Of a DNA stretch of 64,000 bases, positions 8,882 to 16,834 are shown one piece after another. Origin of the DNA: Candidatus Latescibacterota bacterium (GTDB lineage Bacteria; Krumholzibacteriota; Krumholzibacteriia; JACNKJ01). Every line of letters starts with the position of its first letter. The stretch's first letter is position 1. The translations under genes and the position numbers were made by a program. The DNA lies in the NCBI GenBank assembly GCA_020633725.1, contig JACKDC010000002.1, forward strand, positions 310,001 through 374,000, read 5' to 3'. The notes below the pieces were generated by a model that worked only from the letters and a program-made list of their open reading frames with translations, was not told where the DNA came from and ran no database searches.

Positions 8882-10229
8882 TGTTCGCCGCAGCGGCCTG
8901 ACGGACAACCGGGGCAACGCCCTGGTGGTCACGCTGCTCGTCACCCTGGCCCTGTCGGGCCTGGTGATGGGGGCCCTGCTTGCGACGCAGACCGAGACGC
9001 GCCTGAGCAGCAACAGCAGCCTGCAGCAGCAGGCGTTCTACCTGACCGAGCGCGGCATGGAGGAGTCCATCGCCTTCCTCTCGCAGCTCGGGCAGCCCAT
9101 CCAGGGCTCGGGTGCGGGCGGCGGTCCGGTGGTGCTGTTCAGCGACGTGGCGGTGGGGGACGGCCGCTACACGGCCTGGGCCGACCCCATGGACAGCAAC
9201 TCGGGCCGGGCCACGCGCTTCATCGCGGTGACCGTCCGCGGCACGCTGAACGGGACGGGCATCAGCCGCTCCATGCAGGTGCGGCTGGGGCAGCAGAACT
9301 TCTCGCGCTACGCCTACTTCACGGACATCGAGACGTCCGCCAGCGGCGGCACCATCTGGTTCACGAGCAACGACGAGTTCTTCGGCCCGGTGCACACCAA
9401 TGACCAGATGCACATCGCCGGCGATCCGATCTTCCACGAGGAGGCCAGCAGCGGCGACTCCTCCGTGGACTACTACAACGGCGGCCCGCCGTCGGACAAC
9501 CCGACCTTCGAGCAGGGGCTGACGCTGAACGCGGGGAACATCGCCCTGCCGCCCAACACCGACCTCCTGCGCGCGAAGGGCCAGGCCGCCGACGGTCTCG
9601 CCTTCGTGGGCACCGCGGCCATCGAGATGAAGGTGGATCCCGGCACCGGTCTCGGCTACCTGGCCGTCAAGCTGAACGGTGGCGCCACGGTCAACTACCC
9701 GCTGCCGGCCAATGGCGTCTGCTACGTCACGGGCAAGGTCGAGATGAAGGGCCGGCTGAAGGGCCAGCTCACCATCGCCTGCGACGGCGACATCGAGATC
9801 ATGGACAACTGCATCTACGACACCGACCCGCGCGTCGATCCCACGAGCACGGACCTGCTGGGCATCGTGGCCGACGGTGACGTCTACATGGACGGCAATC
9901 CCTACGGCGCCAACGTGGACACCGCCGACGAGACGGTGATGGCCGCGATCATGGCCCTCGACGAGAGCTTCACCGTCGAGAACTACAGTAGCGGCTCGCC
10001 GCGCGGGAACCTGGTGATCTACGGCGGGCTGATCCAGTACCGCCGCGGACCGGTGGGCACCTTCAACGGCAGCACGGGCCAGATCGTCACGGGCTACGGC
10101 AAGGACTACTCCTACGATCCGCGGCTCATGGACAACCCGCCGCCGGCCTTCCCGACCACGGGCGACGTGGAGAAGCTGAGCTGGCAGGAGCTGGATCCGA
10201 GCGACGACATCACCGCCAACTACTGGTAG
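8853..10229 (+). CDS. PilX-like prepilin family protein with DUF4900-like region
   Basis: This 458-residue protein has the N-terminal pattern of PilX-type pilus assembly proteins: 'DNRGNALVVTLLVTLALSG' then a polar helix with 'FYLTERGMEESI'. It lacks a Phe+1 prepilin peptidase site. The central part ('YFTDIETSASGGTIWF' and 'GPVHTNDQMHIAGDP', residues about 150-190) matches what I know as DUF4900, seen in envelope proteins beside prepilins. The later 'YVTGKVEMKGRLKGQ' region looks like a beta-solenoid, as in bactofilin-type polymer proteins. ATG 8853 overlaps the preceding gene by 29 bases. A TTG at 8868 is a possible alternative. It closes the pilin operon. Confidence 0.8.
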   Translation: MKCTSLATSDVRRSGLTDNRGNALVVTLLVTLALSGLVMGALLATQTETRLSSNSSLQQQAFYLTERGMEESIAFLSQLGQPIQGSGAGGGPVVLFSDVAVGDGRYTAWADPMDSNSGRATRFIAVTVRGTLNGTGISRSMQVRLGQQNFSRYAYFTDIETSASGGTIWFTSNDEFFGPVHTNDQMHIAGDPIFHEEASSGDSSVDYYNGGPPSDNPTFEQGLTLNAGNIALPPNTDLLRAKGQAADGLAFVGTAAIEMKVDPGTGLGYLAVKLNGGATVNYPLPANGVCYVTGKVEMKGRLKGQLTIACDGDIEIMDNCIYDTDPRVDPTSTDLLGIVADGDVYMDGNPYGANVDTADETVMAAIMALDESFTVENYSSGSPRGNLVIYGGLIQYRRGPVGTFNGSTGQIVTGYGKDYSYDPRLMDNPPPAFPTTGDVEKLSWQELDPSDDITANYW

Positions 10230-10249
10230 TCGGCGGCGGAAAGACCGCT

Positions 10250-10277
10250 TTGCCCGTTCGGCGGGCTGGCCTATAGT
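10250..10277 (+). promoter_or_regulatory. candidate promoter of the D,D-carboxypeptidase gene
   Basis: TTGCCC at 10250-10255 and TATAGT at 10272-10277 are 16 bp apart, lying between the pilin operon and the carboxypeptidase gene. The -10 matches sigma-70 consensus in five of six bases. No T-run terminator is visible ahead of it. Confidence 0.5.
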
Positions 10278-10337
10278 GACCCGGCCCGGAGCGCGACGCG
10301 TCCCGGGCCGTGTCGCGTGAACCCGGAGGATCGACGC

Positions 10338-11543
10338 TTGCTGGCATCGCTCAGGCAAAGCCCCGGACGACTGCGTCCCGCCGCGCTGGCGCTCGCCGCC
10401 CTGCTGCTCTTGACGTCCCTCCTGGTCGGCGCGCCCGCCCGCGCCGCGCGCGAGTACGTGTCCGCCCTGCTCATGGAGGCCGAGAGCGGGCAGATCCTCG
10501 TGGCCGACAACATCGACCGCGAGTGGATCCCCGCCAGCGTGGTCAAGCTGATGCTGCTGCTCCTGGCCCAGGAGGCGATCGAGGATGGCCGCGCCACGCC
10601 GGACGACCTCGTCACCGCCACGCGCCGCGCGCAGCGGCAGGGCGGCAGCCAGATCTTCCTGGGCGACGGCGAGCAGGCCACCCTGGAGAAGCTCCTGGAG
10701 GCGGTGGCCGTGGGCTCGGCCAACGACGCCGCCGTGGCCGTGGCCGTGCACCTCTACGGCTCGGCGGACGAGGCCGTCAAGGCGATGAACGCGCGGGCCG
10801 CCTCGCTGGGCATGGCGCACACGCACTACGTCAACGTCACCGGCCTGCCGGAGCGCGGACCGGAGAACCACAGCACCGCGCGGGACCTGTCGCAGCTGGC
10901 GCGCGTGATCGTCACCGAGCACCCGGGCGTGCTTGGCTGGACCAGCCGCACCTGGACCCGTTTCCGCCAGGGCCTGGTGATTCCCTGCACGAACGTCCTG
11001 CTCAAGGAGTTCGAGGGCATGGACGGCCTCAAGACCGGCTATCACCACAAGGCCCACTCCAACATCGTGGCCACGGCCCAGCGCGACGGTCGCCGCCTCA
11101 TCGCGGTGGTCCTCGGCAGTCCCAGCGCCGGCACGCGCAACCGGGTTGCCTCGCGCCTGCTCGAGCGCGGCTTCAGGGACTGGGAGCTCGTGCACGCCCT
11201 GGCGGCGGGGGAGGGCTTCGGCGACGAGTTTCCCGTCGACCACGGCTGGAAGGCCACGGTGCCCGTGCTGGCGGGCCGCCCGCTGGCGGTGGCCGTTCCC
11301 CGCGGCAAGGGGGGCGACGTGCGCGTCCGCCTGGGCGCTGACGCCACGCTCGAGGCGCCGCTGGACAAGGGGCAGGTCCTCGGGCGCATCCAGGCCGTGC
11401 TCGACGGCCGCGTGCTGGCCAGCGTGCCCGCCCTCGCCGGGCGGACGGTGTCCCGAAGCTGGATCTCGCTGCCCTTCGGCAAGGAGGCGCGCGTCTGGCC
11501 CGAGCTGCCGTCCGTCGAGGCCTCCGGCATGGGCGGGCGATAG
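10338..11543 (+). CDS. D-alanyl-D-alanine carboxypeptidase (PBP5/6-type, S11)
   Basis: This enzyme trims the terminal D-Ala from peptidoglycan stem peptides in the periplasm. The three active-site motifs of S11 enzymes are present: S-x-x-K as 'ASVVKLM' (about residue 63), S-x-N as 'GSANDAA' (about residue 124) and K-T-G as 'DGLKTGYHH' (about residue 228). The N-terminus is a signal peptide or anchor ending near 'GAPARAA'. A C-terminal beta domain of about 100 residues follows, as in DacA. The TTG at 10338 has GGAGG 8 bases ahead at 10325-10329. The in-frame GTG at 10317 would add seven residues but has no such site. No amphipathic membrane-anchoring tail is obvious. Confidence 0.92.
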   Translation: MLASLRQSPGRLRPAALALAALLLLTSLLVGAPARAAREYVSALLMEAESGQILVADNIDREWIPASVVKLMLLLLAQEAIEDGRATPDDLVTATRRAQRQGGSQIFLGDGEQATLEKLLEAVAVGSANDAAVAVAVHLYGSADEAVKAMNARAASLGMAHTHYVNVTGLPERGPENHSTARDLSQLARVIVTEHPGVLGWTSRTWTRFRQGLVIPCTNVLLKEFEGMDGLKTGYHHKAHSNIVATAQRDGRRLIAVVLGSPSAGTRNRVASRLLERGFRDWELVHALAAGEGFGDEFPVDHGWKATVPVLAGRPLAVAVPRGKGGDVRVRLGADATLEAPLDKGQVLGRIQAVLDGRVLASVPALAGRTVSRSWISLPFGKEARVWPELPSVEASGMGGR

Positions 11544-11546
11544 CCA

Positions 11547-11685
11547 CCTTGTGCCGCCGAAAATGTGGCTGCGCGCTGCCGGACGCGGTTTCGTCCTCGG
11601 GCCCACGGAATGTTGGGTGACAACGATGGTCACACCCCCAGGTCTTGGGCGGGCGGCGTACAGGTACATTCTCGGCGGCACAAGG
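11547..11685. repeat. 139-bp element bounded by 20-bp inverted repeats (MITE or IS-end remnant)
   Basis: The left arm 11547-11566 (CCTTGTGCCGCCGAAAATGT) and right arm 11666-11685 are inverted copies with 19 of 20 bases matching. Between them lies a smaller hairpin, GTGAC (11617-11621)/GTCAC (11629-11633). No gene is inside, and I see no convincing target-site duplication. The CCGCCGARAATGT core looks, from memory, like the repeated ends of IS21-family elements, which would make this an internally deleted copy. It lies between the carboxypeptidase and thioredoxin genes, and no second copy was noticed in the window. Confidence 0.7.
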
Positions 11686-11758
11686 AAACGGCTGGCGGAT
11701 CCCCGACCCATCTCCTACTCTCAACCCAGTCTACCCACCCTCGGACCGGAGGCCCGCC

Positions 11759-12319
11759 ATGCGCCGTCTCTTCCCGCTCGCCCTGATCGCGATCCTGTCT
11801 CTCGGCGCCCTGTCCTGCGGGGGCAAGGGCGAGAGCGAGACGGAAACCGCCGCCGCCTCCGCCCCCGACAGCGTTCTCACCGCCACGGAGATTCCTGCCG
11901 AGGGCGTCGTGTGGATGAGCTTCGCCGAGGGGCAGGCCCGCGCGGCCGCCGAGGGCAAGCCCATGGTGGTGGACTTCTGGACCACCTGGTGCCACTGGTG
12001 CAAGGTGATGGACAAGGATACCTACAGCGACGCGACGATCCAGCGCCGGCTGGCGGAAGGCTTCATCGCCGTCAAGGTGAACGCCGAGAGTCCGGAGGTG
12101 CAGGGGGGTGAGGGCGCGCCGACCGGTGTCGATCTGGCCCGTAGCTTCCAGGTGAACAGCTACCCCACCACCTGGTTCGTGGACAGCAAGGGCGAGAAGA
12201 TCGCCCCGCTGCCGGGCTTCGTGCCCCCCGACCGCTTCGCCCTCGTCCTCGACTACATTTCCAGCGCGGCCTACAAGACCCAGAGCTTCCAGGAGTATCA
12301 GGCTGGGCTCGAAGGTTAG
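11759..12319 (+). CDS. thioredoxin-fold lipoprotein with CxxC
   Basis: This 186-residue protein has a lipoprotein signal peptide ('MRRLFPLALIAILS' then lipobox L-S-C at Cys20), so it should sit on a membrane facing the periplasm. A thioredoxin domain follows, with redox site 'WTTWCHWCKVMDKDTY' (residues about 80-95) and the cis-Pro loop 'NSYPTTWFVD'. The C-H-W-C active site and the Lys after it match the thioredoxin_7/DsbD-gamma-like group, usually disulfide reductases. The ATG follows the weak site GGAGGCCCGCC. The SatD-like gene downstream has its own candidate promoter, so it is probably monocistronic. Its partner is not visible. Confidence 0.88.
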   Translation: MRRLFPLALIAILSLGALSCGGKGESETETAAASAPDSVLTATEIPAEGVVWMSFAEGQARAAAEGKPMVVDFWTTWCHWCKVMDKDTYSDATIQRRLAEGFIAVKVNAESPEVQGGEGAPTGVDLARSFQVNSYPTTWFVDSKGEKIAPLPGFVPPDRFALVLDYISSAAYKTQSFQEYQAGLEG

Positions 12320-12327
12320 CCCCTGGG

Positions 12328-12376
12328 CTTATTTTCCTGTGAATAAGTTGACAGGCTTATGTATTGCTAGATAAGC
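12328..12376 (+). promoter_or_regulatory. promoter with two inverted repeats ahead of the SatD-like gene
   Basis: TTGACA (12348-12353) and GATAAG (12370-12375) are spaced 16 bp apart as -35 and -10. Two inverted repeats with the same core surround them: CTTATT (12328-12333)/AATAAG (12342-12347), and GCTTAT (12355-12360)/ATAAGC (12371-12376). The second overlaps the -10. Binding of a regulator here would block transcription. The first gene of the operon encodes a helix-turn-helix protein, so autoregulation is a reasonable guess. Confidence 0.6.
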
Positions 12377-12396
12377 TCCAGTGTGAGGAGGTCGCC

Positions 12397-13059
12397 ATGA
12401 TCGCCGTGCTCACTGGAGACATCGTCGCCTCGTCGCGGGTCCCGGAGGACCAGCGCGCCGCCATGCTCGACCGCCTGGACCGGGCGATGGGCAGCTTGTC
12501 GCCGCTGGCCCAGCAGATCTTCCGCGGCGACGCCTTCCAGGCCGCGCTCGCCGAGCCCGCCCGCTGCCTGGACGCCGCCCTGCAGCTGCAGCTTCGCATG
12601 GAGGACCCGGACTTCGCCGATGGCCCGTCCCGCGAGCTTCGCCTGGGACTGGGACTGGGGGAGGCCACGGCGCCCCCCGGCGAGCCCATCGGCCGCTGGA
12701 GCGGCCGGGCGTTCGTGCAGGCGGCCGGCGCGCTGAGCGGCCTGGAGGGGGCCGCCGGGGGACGTCGGCTGGCCCTGCGCAGCCCCTGGCCCAGCCTCGA
12801 CGCCGAGCTGGCCGTGGAGCTGGCGCTCCTGGACGCCCTCCGCCGCCGCTGGACCCCCGAACAGCGGGCGGCGGTGCTCGGGGCGCTCTCCGGCCAGACC
12901 CAGGCCGAGCAGGCGGCGGCGCTGGGGGTCACGCAGCCGGCCGTCTCGCAACGTCTGCGCGCCGCCGGCTGGGACGCCCTGCAGCGCCTGCGCGAGCGCG
13001 TCCACACGCAGGTCGCCGCGGGACTGGACGGACAGCTCTTCGAGGAGGGGGACCTGTGA
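12397..13059 (+). CDS. SatD-family-like protein with C-terminal helix-turn-helix
   Basis: This 220-residue protein starts 'MIAVLTGDIVASSRVP', which matches the start of SatD-family proteins ('TGDIV.S'), a poorly characterised group named after the streptococcal sat operon. The middle ('RGDAFQ', 'LRLGLGLG') resembles the rest of that family. The end is a helix-turn-helix ('QAEQAAALGVTQPAVSQRL', residues about 168-186) like sigma region 4 or LuxR-type domains, so DNA binding is likely. GAGGAGG sits 5 bases ahead of the ATG. Its stop overlaps the GTG of the DUF3307 gene. The two families are known to me as neighbours, but their biochemical role is unknown. Confidence 0.75.
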   Translation: MIAVLTGDIVASSRVPEDQRAAMLDRLDRAMGSLSPLAQQIFRGDAFQAALAEPARCLDAALQLQLRMEDPDFADGPSRELRLGLGLGEATAPPGEPIGRWSGRAFVQAAGALSGLEGAAGGRRLALRSPWPSLDAELAVELALLDALRRRWTPEQRAAVLGALSGQTQAEQAAALGVTQPAVSQRLRAAGWDALQRLRERVHTQVAAGLDGQLFEEGDL

Positions 13060-13787
13060 ACCAGCCCTGGCTGCTCGATCTCGCCCGCGGGTTCCTCGCC
13101 CGCCTCGACCTGCTGCTGCCCCTGCTGGCCGCGCACCTCCTGGCGGACTTCCCCCTGCAGCCGAGCCGCTGGGCCGCCCGCAAGCGCGCGCGCCGGCTCT
13201 CGCCCGTGCTGCTTCCTCACGCGGGGGTGGCGGCGCTCCTGGGCTACGCGTTCCTCGCGCGCTGGGACGCGTGGTGGCTGCTGCTCTACCTGGGCGTTGG
13301 ACACGCGCTCATCGACGCGCTGAAACCCCGCCGGGACGGCGCGGCGGTCTTCCTGGCGGATCAGGCGCTCCATCTCGTCCACCAGCTTGGCGCGGCGCTG
13401 CTGCTGGCTCCGGGCGCCCCCAAGGCCTGGCCCTGGCTGCCGGGGGACGTCTGGCTGCTGCTGGTGGCGGTGCTCGTCAACTGGTCCTTCGCGGGCGTGC
13501 TGCTGGAGCAGGCCACCGCGCGCTGGCGTGGCGAGCTGGGCGCCGGGGAAGGCCTGAGCCGCGCGGGCCTCTGGATCGGACGGCTCGAACGCCTGCTGGC
13601 GCTGGTGATGGTGCTGGTGGGGCGGCTGGAGGCGGTGGCGCTGCTGGTGACGGCCAAGTCGATCTTCCGCTTCGGCAGCGAATCGGGCCGCAAGGCGCCC
13701 GAGTACGTGCTCGTGGGCACGCTGGCCAGCCTGGCGATCGCGATCCTCAGCGGGCTGGCCGCGGCGGCGCTGCTCGCGCGCGTCTAG
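13056..13787 (+). CDS. DUF3307-family integral membrane protein
   Basis: This 243-residue membrane protein starts 'LLLPLLAAHLLADFPLQP' and later has 'WWLLLYLGVGHALIDALKPR' and 'FLADQALHLVHQ'. These His/Asp-containing helices are typical of DUF3307 proteins. About six to seven hydrophobic segments are visible. The GTG overlaps the SatD-like stop by four bases, so the two are almost certainly co-translated. No enzymatic motif is clear. The conserved H, D and Q residues in membrane helices could bind metal or act in catalysis, but this is speculation. It ends on a CTAG shared with the opposite-strand rlpA stop. Confidence 0.8.
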   Translation: MNQPWLLDLARGFLARLDLLLPLLAAHLLADFPLQPSRWAARKRARRLSPVLLPHAGVAALLGYAFLARWDAWWLLLYLGVGHALIDALKPRRDGAAVFLADQALHLVHQLGAALLLAPGAPKAWPWLPGDVWLLLVAVLVNWSFAGVLLEQATARWRGELGAGEGLSRAGLWIGRLERLLALVMVLVGRLEAVALLVTAKSIFRFGSESGRKAPEYVLVGTLASLAIAILSGLAAAALLARV

Positions 13788-14209
13788 CCGCCCAGCACCT
13801 CGAGGCGCACGGGGGCCACGCCGTCGCCGAGGAAGCCGAGTTCGCGGGCGGCGCGGCGGGAGACGTCCACGATGCGTCCGGCCACGAAGGGCCCGCGGTC
13901 ATTGATCCGCAGGACGAGGCTCCGGCCATTCTTCAGATTGGTCACGCGCACCTGGGTGCCGAAGGGCAGCGCGCGGTGGGCGGCGGTCAGTGCTTCCTGG
14001 TCGTAGATCTCGCCGCTGGCCGTCTGGCGGCCGTGGTAGGGCGCGCCGTACCAGGAGGCCAGGCCCTCCTGCGCGGCGCCGCGTTCGGGCGGCGGGCCGA
14101 GGGTCTTGGGGCTGCAACCGGAACCAAGGGCCAGGGCGAGGCCCAGGGCGGCGATGCGGGCAAAGCGGCTGGCGCGTCGGATGGCGGACTCCCCTCGTCG
14201 GGTCCCCAT
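13784..14209 (-). CDS. rlpA: RlpA-like septal ring lytic transglycosylase lipoprotein
   Basis: This 141-residue lipoprotein (lipobox 'ALGSGC', Cys32) carries the double-psi beta-barrel of RlpA, which cleaves stem-peptide-free peptidoglycan at the septum. Motifs are complete: 'ASWYGAPYHGRQTASGEIYD', 'TAAHRALPFGT', 'VRVTNLKNGRS', and 'RINDRGPF' with the catalytic Asp. The SPOR domain found in many RlpA proteins is absent. It lies 40 bases downstream of iorB on the same strand and ends convergently on the DUF3307 gene, sharing the CTAG at 13784-13787. Confidence 0.93.
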   Translation of the reverse strand: MGTRRGESAIRRASRFARIAALGLALALGSGCSPKTLGPPPERGAAQEGLASWYGAPYHGRQTASGEIYDQEALTAAHRALPFGTQVRVTNLKNGRSLVLRINDRGPFVAGRIVDVSRRAARELGFLGDGVAPVRLEVLGG

Positions 14210-14249
14210 CCTAATCGGACGGACGCCGCCCTGTCTTGAACGAAGTCCG

Positions 14250-14846
14250 TCAGGCGCCGGCCAGGGCCCGGCCGCGCTGGAAGGCGCCCCAGTTGCCCTC
14301 CTCCGTGCCGCGCGGGACGCGTCCGAAGATCACCTTGCGCCAGAGCGCTTCCTCGAAGGGCAGGCTGGGGGCGACTGCGCCGAGGAAGAGCACGCTGACC
14401 ATCTTCTCGTTGCCCAGCGCGCGGCACTCGGCCTGGGCGTCGAAGCTCACCAGATCCTTGCAGCGGGCGCCGAGCTGCGCGAGGGCGTCGTCGGGGTAGC
14501 TGAACTGCTTGCCGGCGGCGATGGGCGGGATGATCCGCTGCGTGCTCACCAGGGCGCGTCCGCCGGGGGTGAGGTCGTGGACGGCCCGCAGCCCCTCCGC
14601 CAGCTCGAAGGCCATGAGCAGGTCCGCGCCGCCCTCGGGGATCATCGGACTCCAGACCTTCTCGCCGAAGCGCACGTGGCTGGAGACGGTCCCGCCCCGC
14701 TGGCTCATGCCGTGGACCTCGCTCTTCTTCGCGTCGAGGCCGGCCTCCATCGCCACCTGGGCGAGGACGTCGCTGGCCAGGATGATCCCCTGACCGCCCA
14801 CACCCACCAGCAGCACGCCGGTGGTCCTGGTCGCGGTGGCCGTCAT
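14250..14846 (-). CDS. iorB: indolepyruvate ferredoxin oxidoreductase, beta subunit
   Basis: This is a 198-residue gamma-type subunit of 2-oxoacid:acceptor oxidoreductases. The start 'GVLLVGVGGQGIILASDVLA' and the loop 'KKSEVHGMSQRGGTVSSHVRFG' are family signatures. With IorA it oxidatively decarboxylates aryl pyruvates (from Trp, Phe or Tyr) to aryl-acetyl-CoA and reduces ferredoxin in the cytoplasm. Its ATG overlaps the iorA stop in ATGA, so the subunits are coupled. Length is normal for the family. Substrate range cannot be told from sequence alone. Confidence 0.94.
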   Translation of the reverse strand: MTATATRTTGVLLVGVGGQGIILASDVLAQVAMEAGLDAKKSEVHGMSQRGGTVSSHVRFGEKVWSPMIPEGGADLLMAFELAEGLRAVHDLTPGGRALVSTQRIIPPIAAGKQFSYPDDALAQLGARCKDLVSFDAQAECRALGNEKMVSVLFLGAVAPSLPFEEALWRKVIFGRVPRGTEEGNWGAFQRGRALAGA

Positions 14847-16648
14847 GCCGGCACCTCCTCGTTCACGAGCACGATGGCCGCGTCGTTGCAGGTCTGGGGA
14901 CAGAGGCCGCAGCCCGTGCAGGTGTCCGTGTCGATCACCGCGCGGGTGCGCCCCTCCGGGGTGAGGCTGCCCGTGAGGCTGATGCTGGGGCAGCCGGTCT
15001 GCAGGCAGCGCAGGCAGCCGGTGCAGTTCTCCTCGACGATCTGGAACGGCGTGTCGCGCAGCTTGCGCGGCATGAGCGCGCAGGGGCTGTCGGCGATGAT
15101 CACGCTCACGCCCTCGAAGTCCTCGGCGTCTTCCAGGGCCGCGTGGACGTCCTCCAGGTCGTGGTTCATCACGCGCTGCACGTGCTCCACGCCCAGCGCG
15201 CGCGCGAGCACCTCGAAGTCCACCTGCTTGGCCTCCGCGCCCATCAGGGTGTGCCCGGTGTGGGGGTGCTCCTGGCCGCCGGTCATGGCGGTGACGCGGT
15301 TGTCGAGGATGATCACGGTGATGTTCGCGCGGTTGTAGACCGCGTCGAGCAGGCCCGTCATGCCCGAGTGCAGGAAGGTGCTGTCGCCGATGGTGGCGTA
15401 GACGGGCTTCTTGCCGTCCGAGACCTTGCTCGCGCCGATGGCGTTGCTGATGGACGCGCCCATGTCCAGGCAGGTGTCCATGGCGTTCAGGGGCGGCAGC
15501 GCGCCCAGCGTATAGCAGCCGATGTCGCCGAAGACGTTCCCGCGCTGCTTCTTCAGTTCGAAGAACACGCTGCGGTGGGGGCAGCCCGCGCAGAGCACCG
15601 GCGGCCGGGGCAGCACCGGCACGGGATCGGCGGCGGCCGCCCCCGGCTCGGCGAGCCCGGCGCGGTGAAGGCCGGCGCGCAGGCGTCCCGGGGTGAGCTC
15701 GCCGAGGAGTCCGGTGATGGTCTTGCCCTCGCAGGGGATGCCGGCGGCCTTGAGCTGCTCCTCGGTGAAGGCGTCGAGCTCCTCCACGATGATCACGCGT
15801 TGCACGGCGCGTGCGAAGTCGCGGATCTTCTCCAGCGGGAGCGGATAGCTGAGGCCGAGCTTGAGGAAGCTGGCGTCGGGCAGCAGCTCGCGCGCCTGCA
15901 CGTAGGCGGCGCCGGCGGCGATGACGCCCACGTCCTTCGAGCCCCACTCCAGGCGGTTGAGCGGCGTCTCCTCGCTGAAGGCGCGCAGGCGCTCCAGGCG
16001 CTCCTCCACGTAGGCGTGACGCGGCCGCGCGTGGCCCGGCACCATGACGAACTTCTTCGGGTCCTTCTTGAAGCCGAGGATCTCGGGGCGCTCGATCTCG
16101 CCGGCCTCCACGATGCCCTTGCTGTGGCTGATGCGCGTGGTCATGCGCAGGAGGACGGGCACGTCGAAGCGCTCGGAGATCTCCATGCCCGCCTTGACGA
16201 AGTCCTTGCAGTCCTGGCTGTCGGCCGGCTCGAGCATGGGGATCTTGGCGAAGCGCGCGTAGTGGCGGTTGTCCTGCTCGTTCTGGCTGCTGTGCAGCTC
16301 GGGGTCGTCGGCGCTCACCACCAGCAGGCCGCCCACGACGCCCGTGTAGGCCAGGGTCATGAGCGGGTCGGCGGCCACGTTGAGCCCCACGTGCTTCTGG
16401 GTGCTCAGCGCGCGTGCGCCGCTGAAGGCCGCGCCGGCCGCCACCTCGAGGCCCACCTTCTCGTTGGGCGACCACTGGACGTACATCTCCGGCACCATCT
16501 TCGCGAGCGTCTCCAGGATCTCCGTGCTCGGGGTGCCGGGGTAGCCCGCGCCCAGGTGGACGCCCGCCTCGCGGCAGCCCAGGGCCACGGCCTCGTTGCC
16601 CGACAGCATGTAGCGGACCTGTTCGGTGGGCTTCAGCGACGCTTCCAC
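14843..16648 (-). CDS. iorA: indolepyruvate ferredoxin oxidoreductase, alpha subunit
   Basis: At 601 residues this is the full length for IorA. The N-terminal half is the pyrimidine-binding region ('SGNEAVALGCREAGV', 'GYPGTPSTEI'). The middle holds the thiamine diphosphate domain ('CAGCPHRSVF', then 'GDIGCYTLG' and 'GDSTFLHSG'). The C-terminus has two [4Fe-4S] motifs, 'CTGCLRCLQTGCPS' and 'CTGCGLCPQTCND'. GTG 16648 is preceded by GGAGGACGAAC. It transfers electrons from aryl-pyruvate oxidation to ferredoxin. A good promoter lies at 16707-16734. The enzyme is oxygen-sensitive in characterised archaea, which suggests anaerobic growth. Confidence 0.95.
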   Translation of the reverse strand: MEASLKPTEQVRYMLSGNEAVALGCREAGVHLGAGYPGTPSTEILETLAKMVPEMYVQWSPNEKVGLEVAAGAAFSGARALSTQKHVGLNVAADPLMTLAYTGVVGGLLVVSADDPELHSSQNEQDNRHYARFAKIPMLEPADSQDCKDFVKAGMEISERFDVPVLLRMTTRISHSKGIVEAGEIERPEILGFKKDPKKFVMVPGHARPRHAYVEERLERLRAFSEETPLNRLEWGSKDVGVIAAGAAYVQARELLPDASFLKLGLSYPLPLEKIRDFARAVQRVIIVEELDAFTEEQLKAAGIPCEGKTITGLLGELTPGRLRAGLHRAGLAEPGAAAADPVPVLPRPPVLCAGCPHRSVFFELKKQRGNVFGDIGCYTLGALPPLNAMDTCLDMGASISNAIGASKVSDGKKPVYATIGDSTFLHSGMTGLLDAVYNRANITVIILDNRVTAMTGGQEHPHTGHTLMGAEAKQVDFEVLARALGVEHVQRVMNHDLEDVHAALEDAEDFEGVSVIIADSPCALMPRKLRDTPFQIVEENCTGCLRCLQTGCPSISLTGSLTPEGRTRAVIDTDTCTGCGLCPQTCNDAAIVLVNEEVPA

Positions 16649-16706
16649 GTTCGTCCTCCATCGGCTGCGGCCGGCAAAGCGGAGTGCCGGATCCGGTTGC
16701 CCTTCC

Positions 16707-16734
16707 AAGATAGGCAGCCGGGCAGCGGCGTCAA
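16707..16734 (-). promoter_or_regulatory. promoter of iorAB
   Basis: On the minus strand TTGACG (16729-16734) and TATCTT (16707-16712) are separated by 16 bp, with iorA starting about 59 bases further on. The -35 and spacer are the same as in the buk-ptb promoter at 22283-22310. Confidence 0.6.
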
Positions 16735-16834
16735 TGGGCGGGGCCGGCCCAGGCTCGCCGCGGGACGGAAACGCGGCTATACTCGGGCTAACGGCCTGTA
16801 CCGCAAGGCTCTGTGATGCTCGGGAGGTGCTGAT

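Noticed and set aside
5714..9013. Long minus-strand frame opposite the prepilin operon
   Set aside because: Val/Arg/Gly/His-rich shadow of the Fn3-bearing prepilin. The plus-strand frames carry clear pilin motifs and coupled starts.
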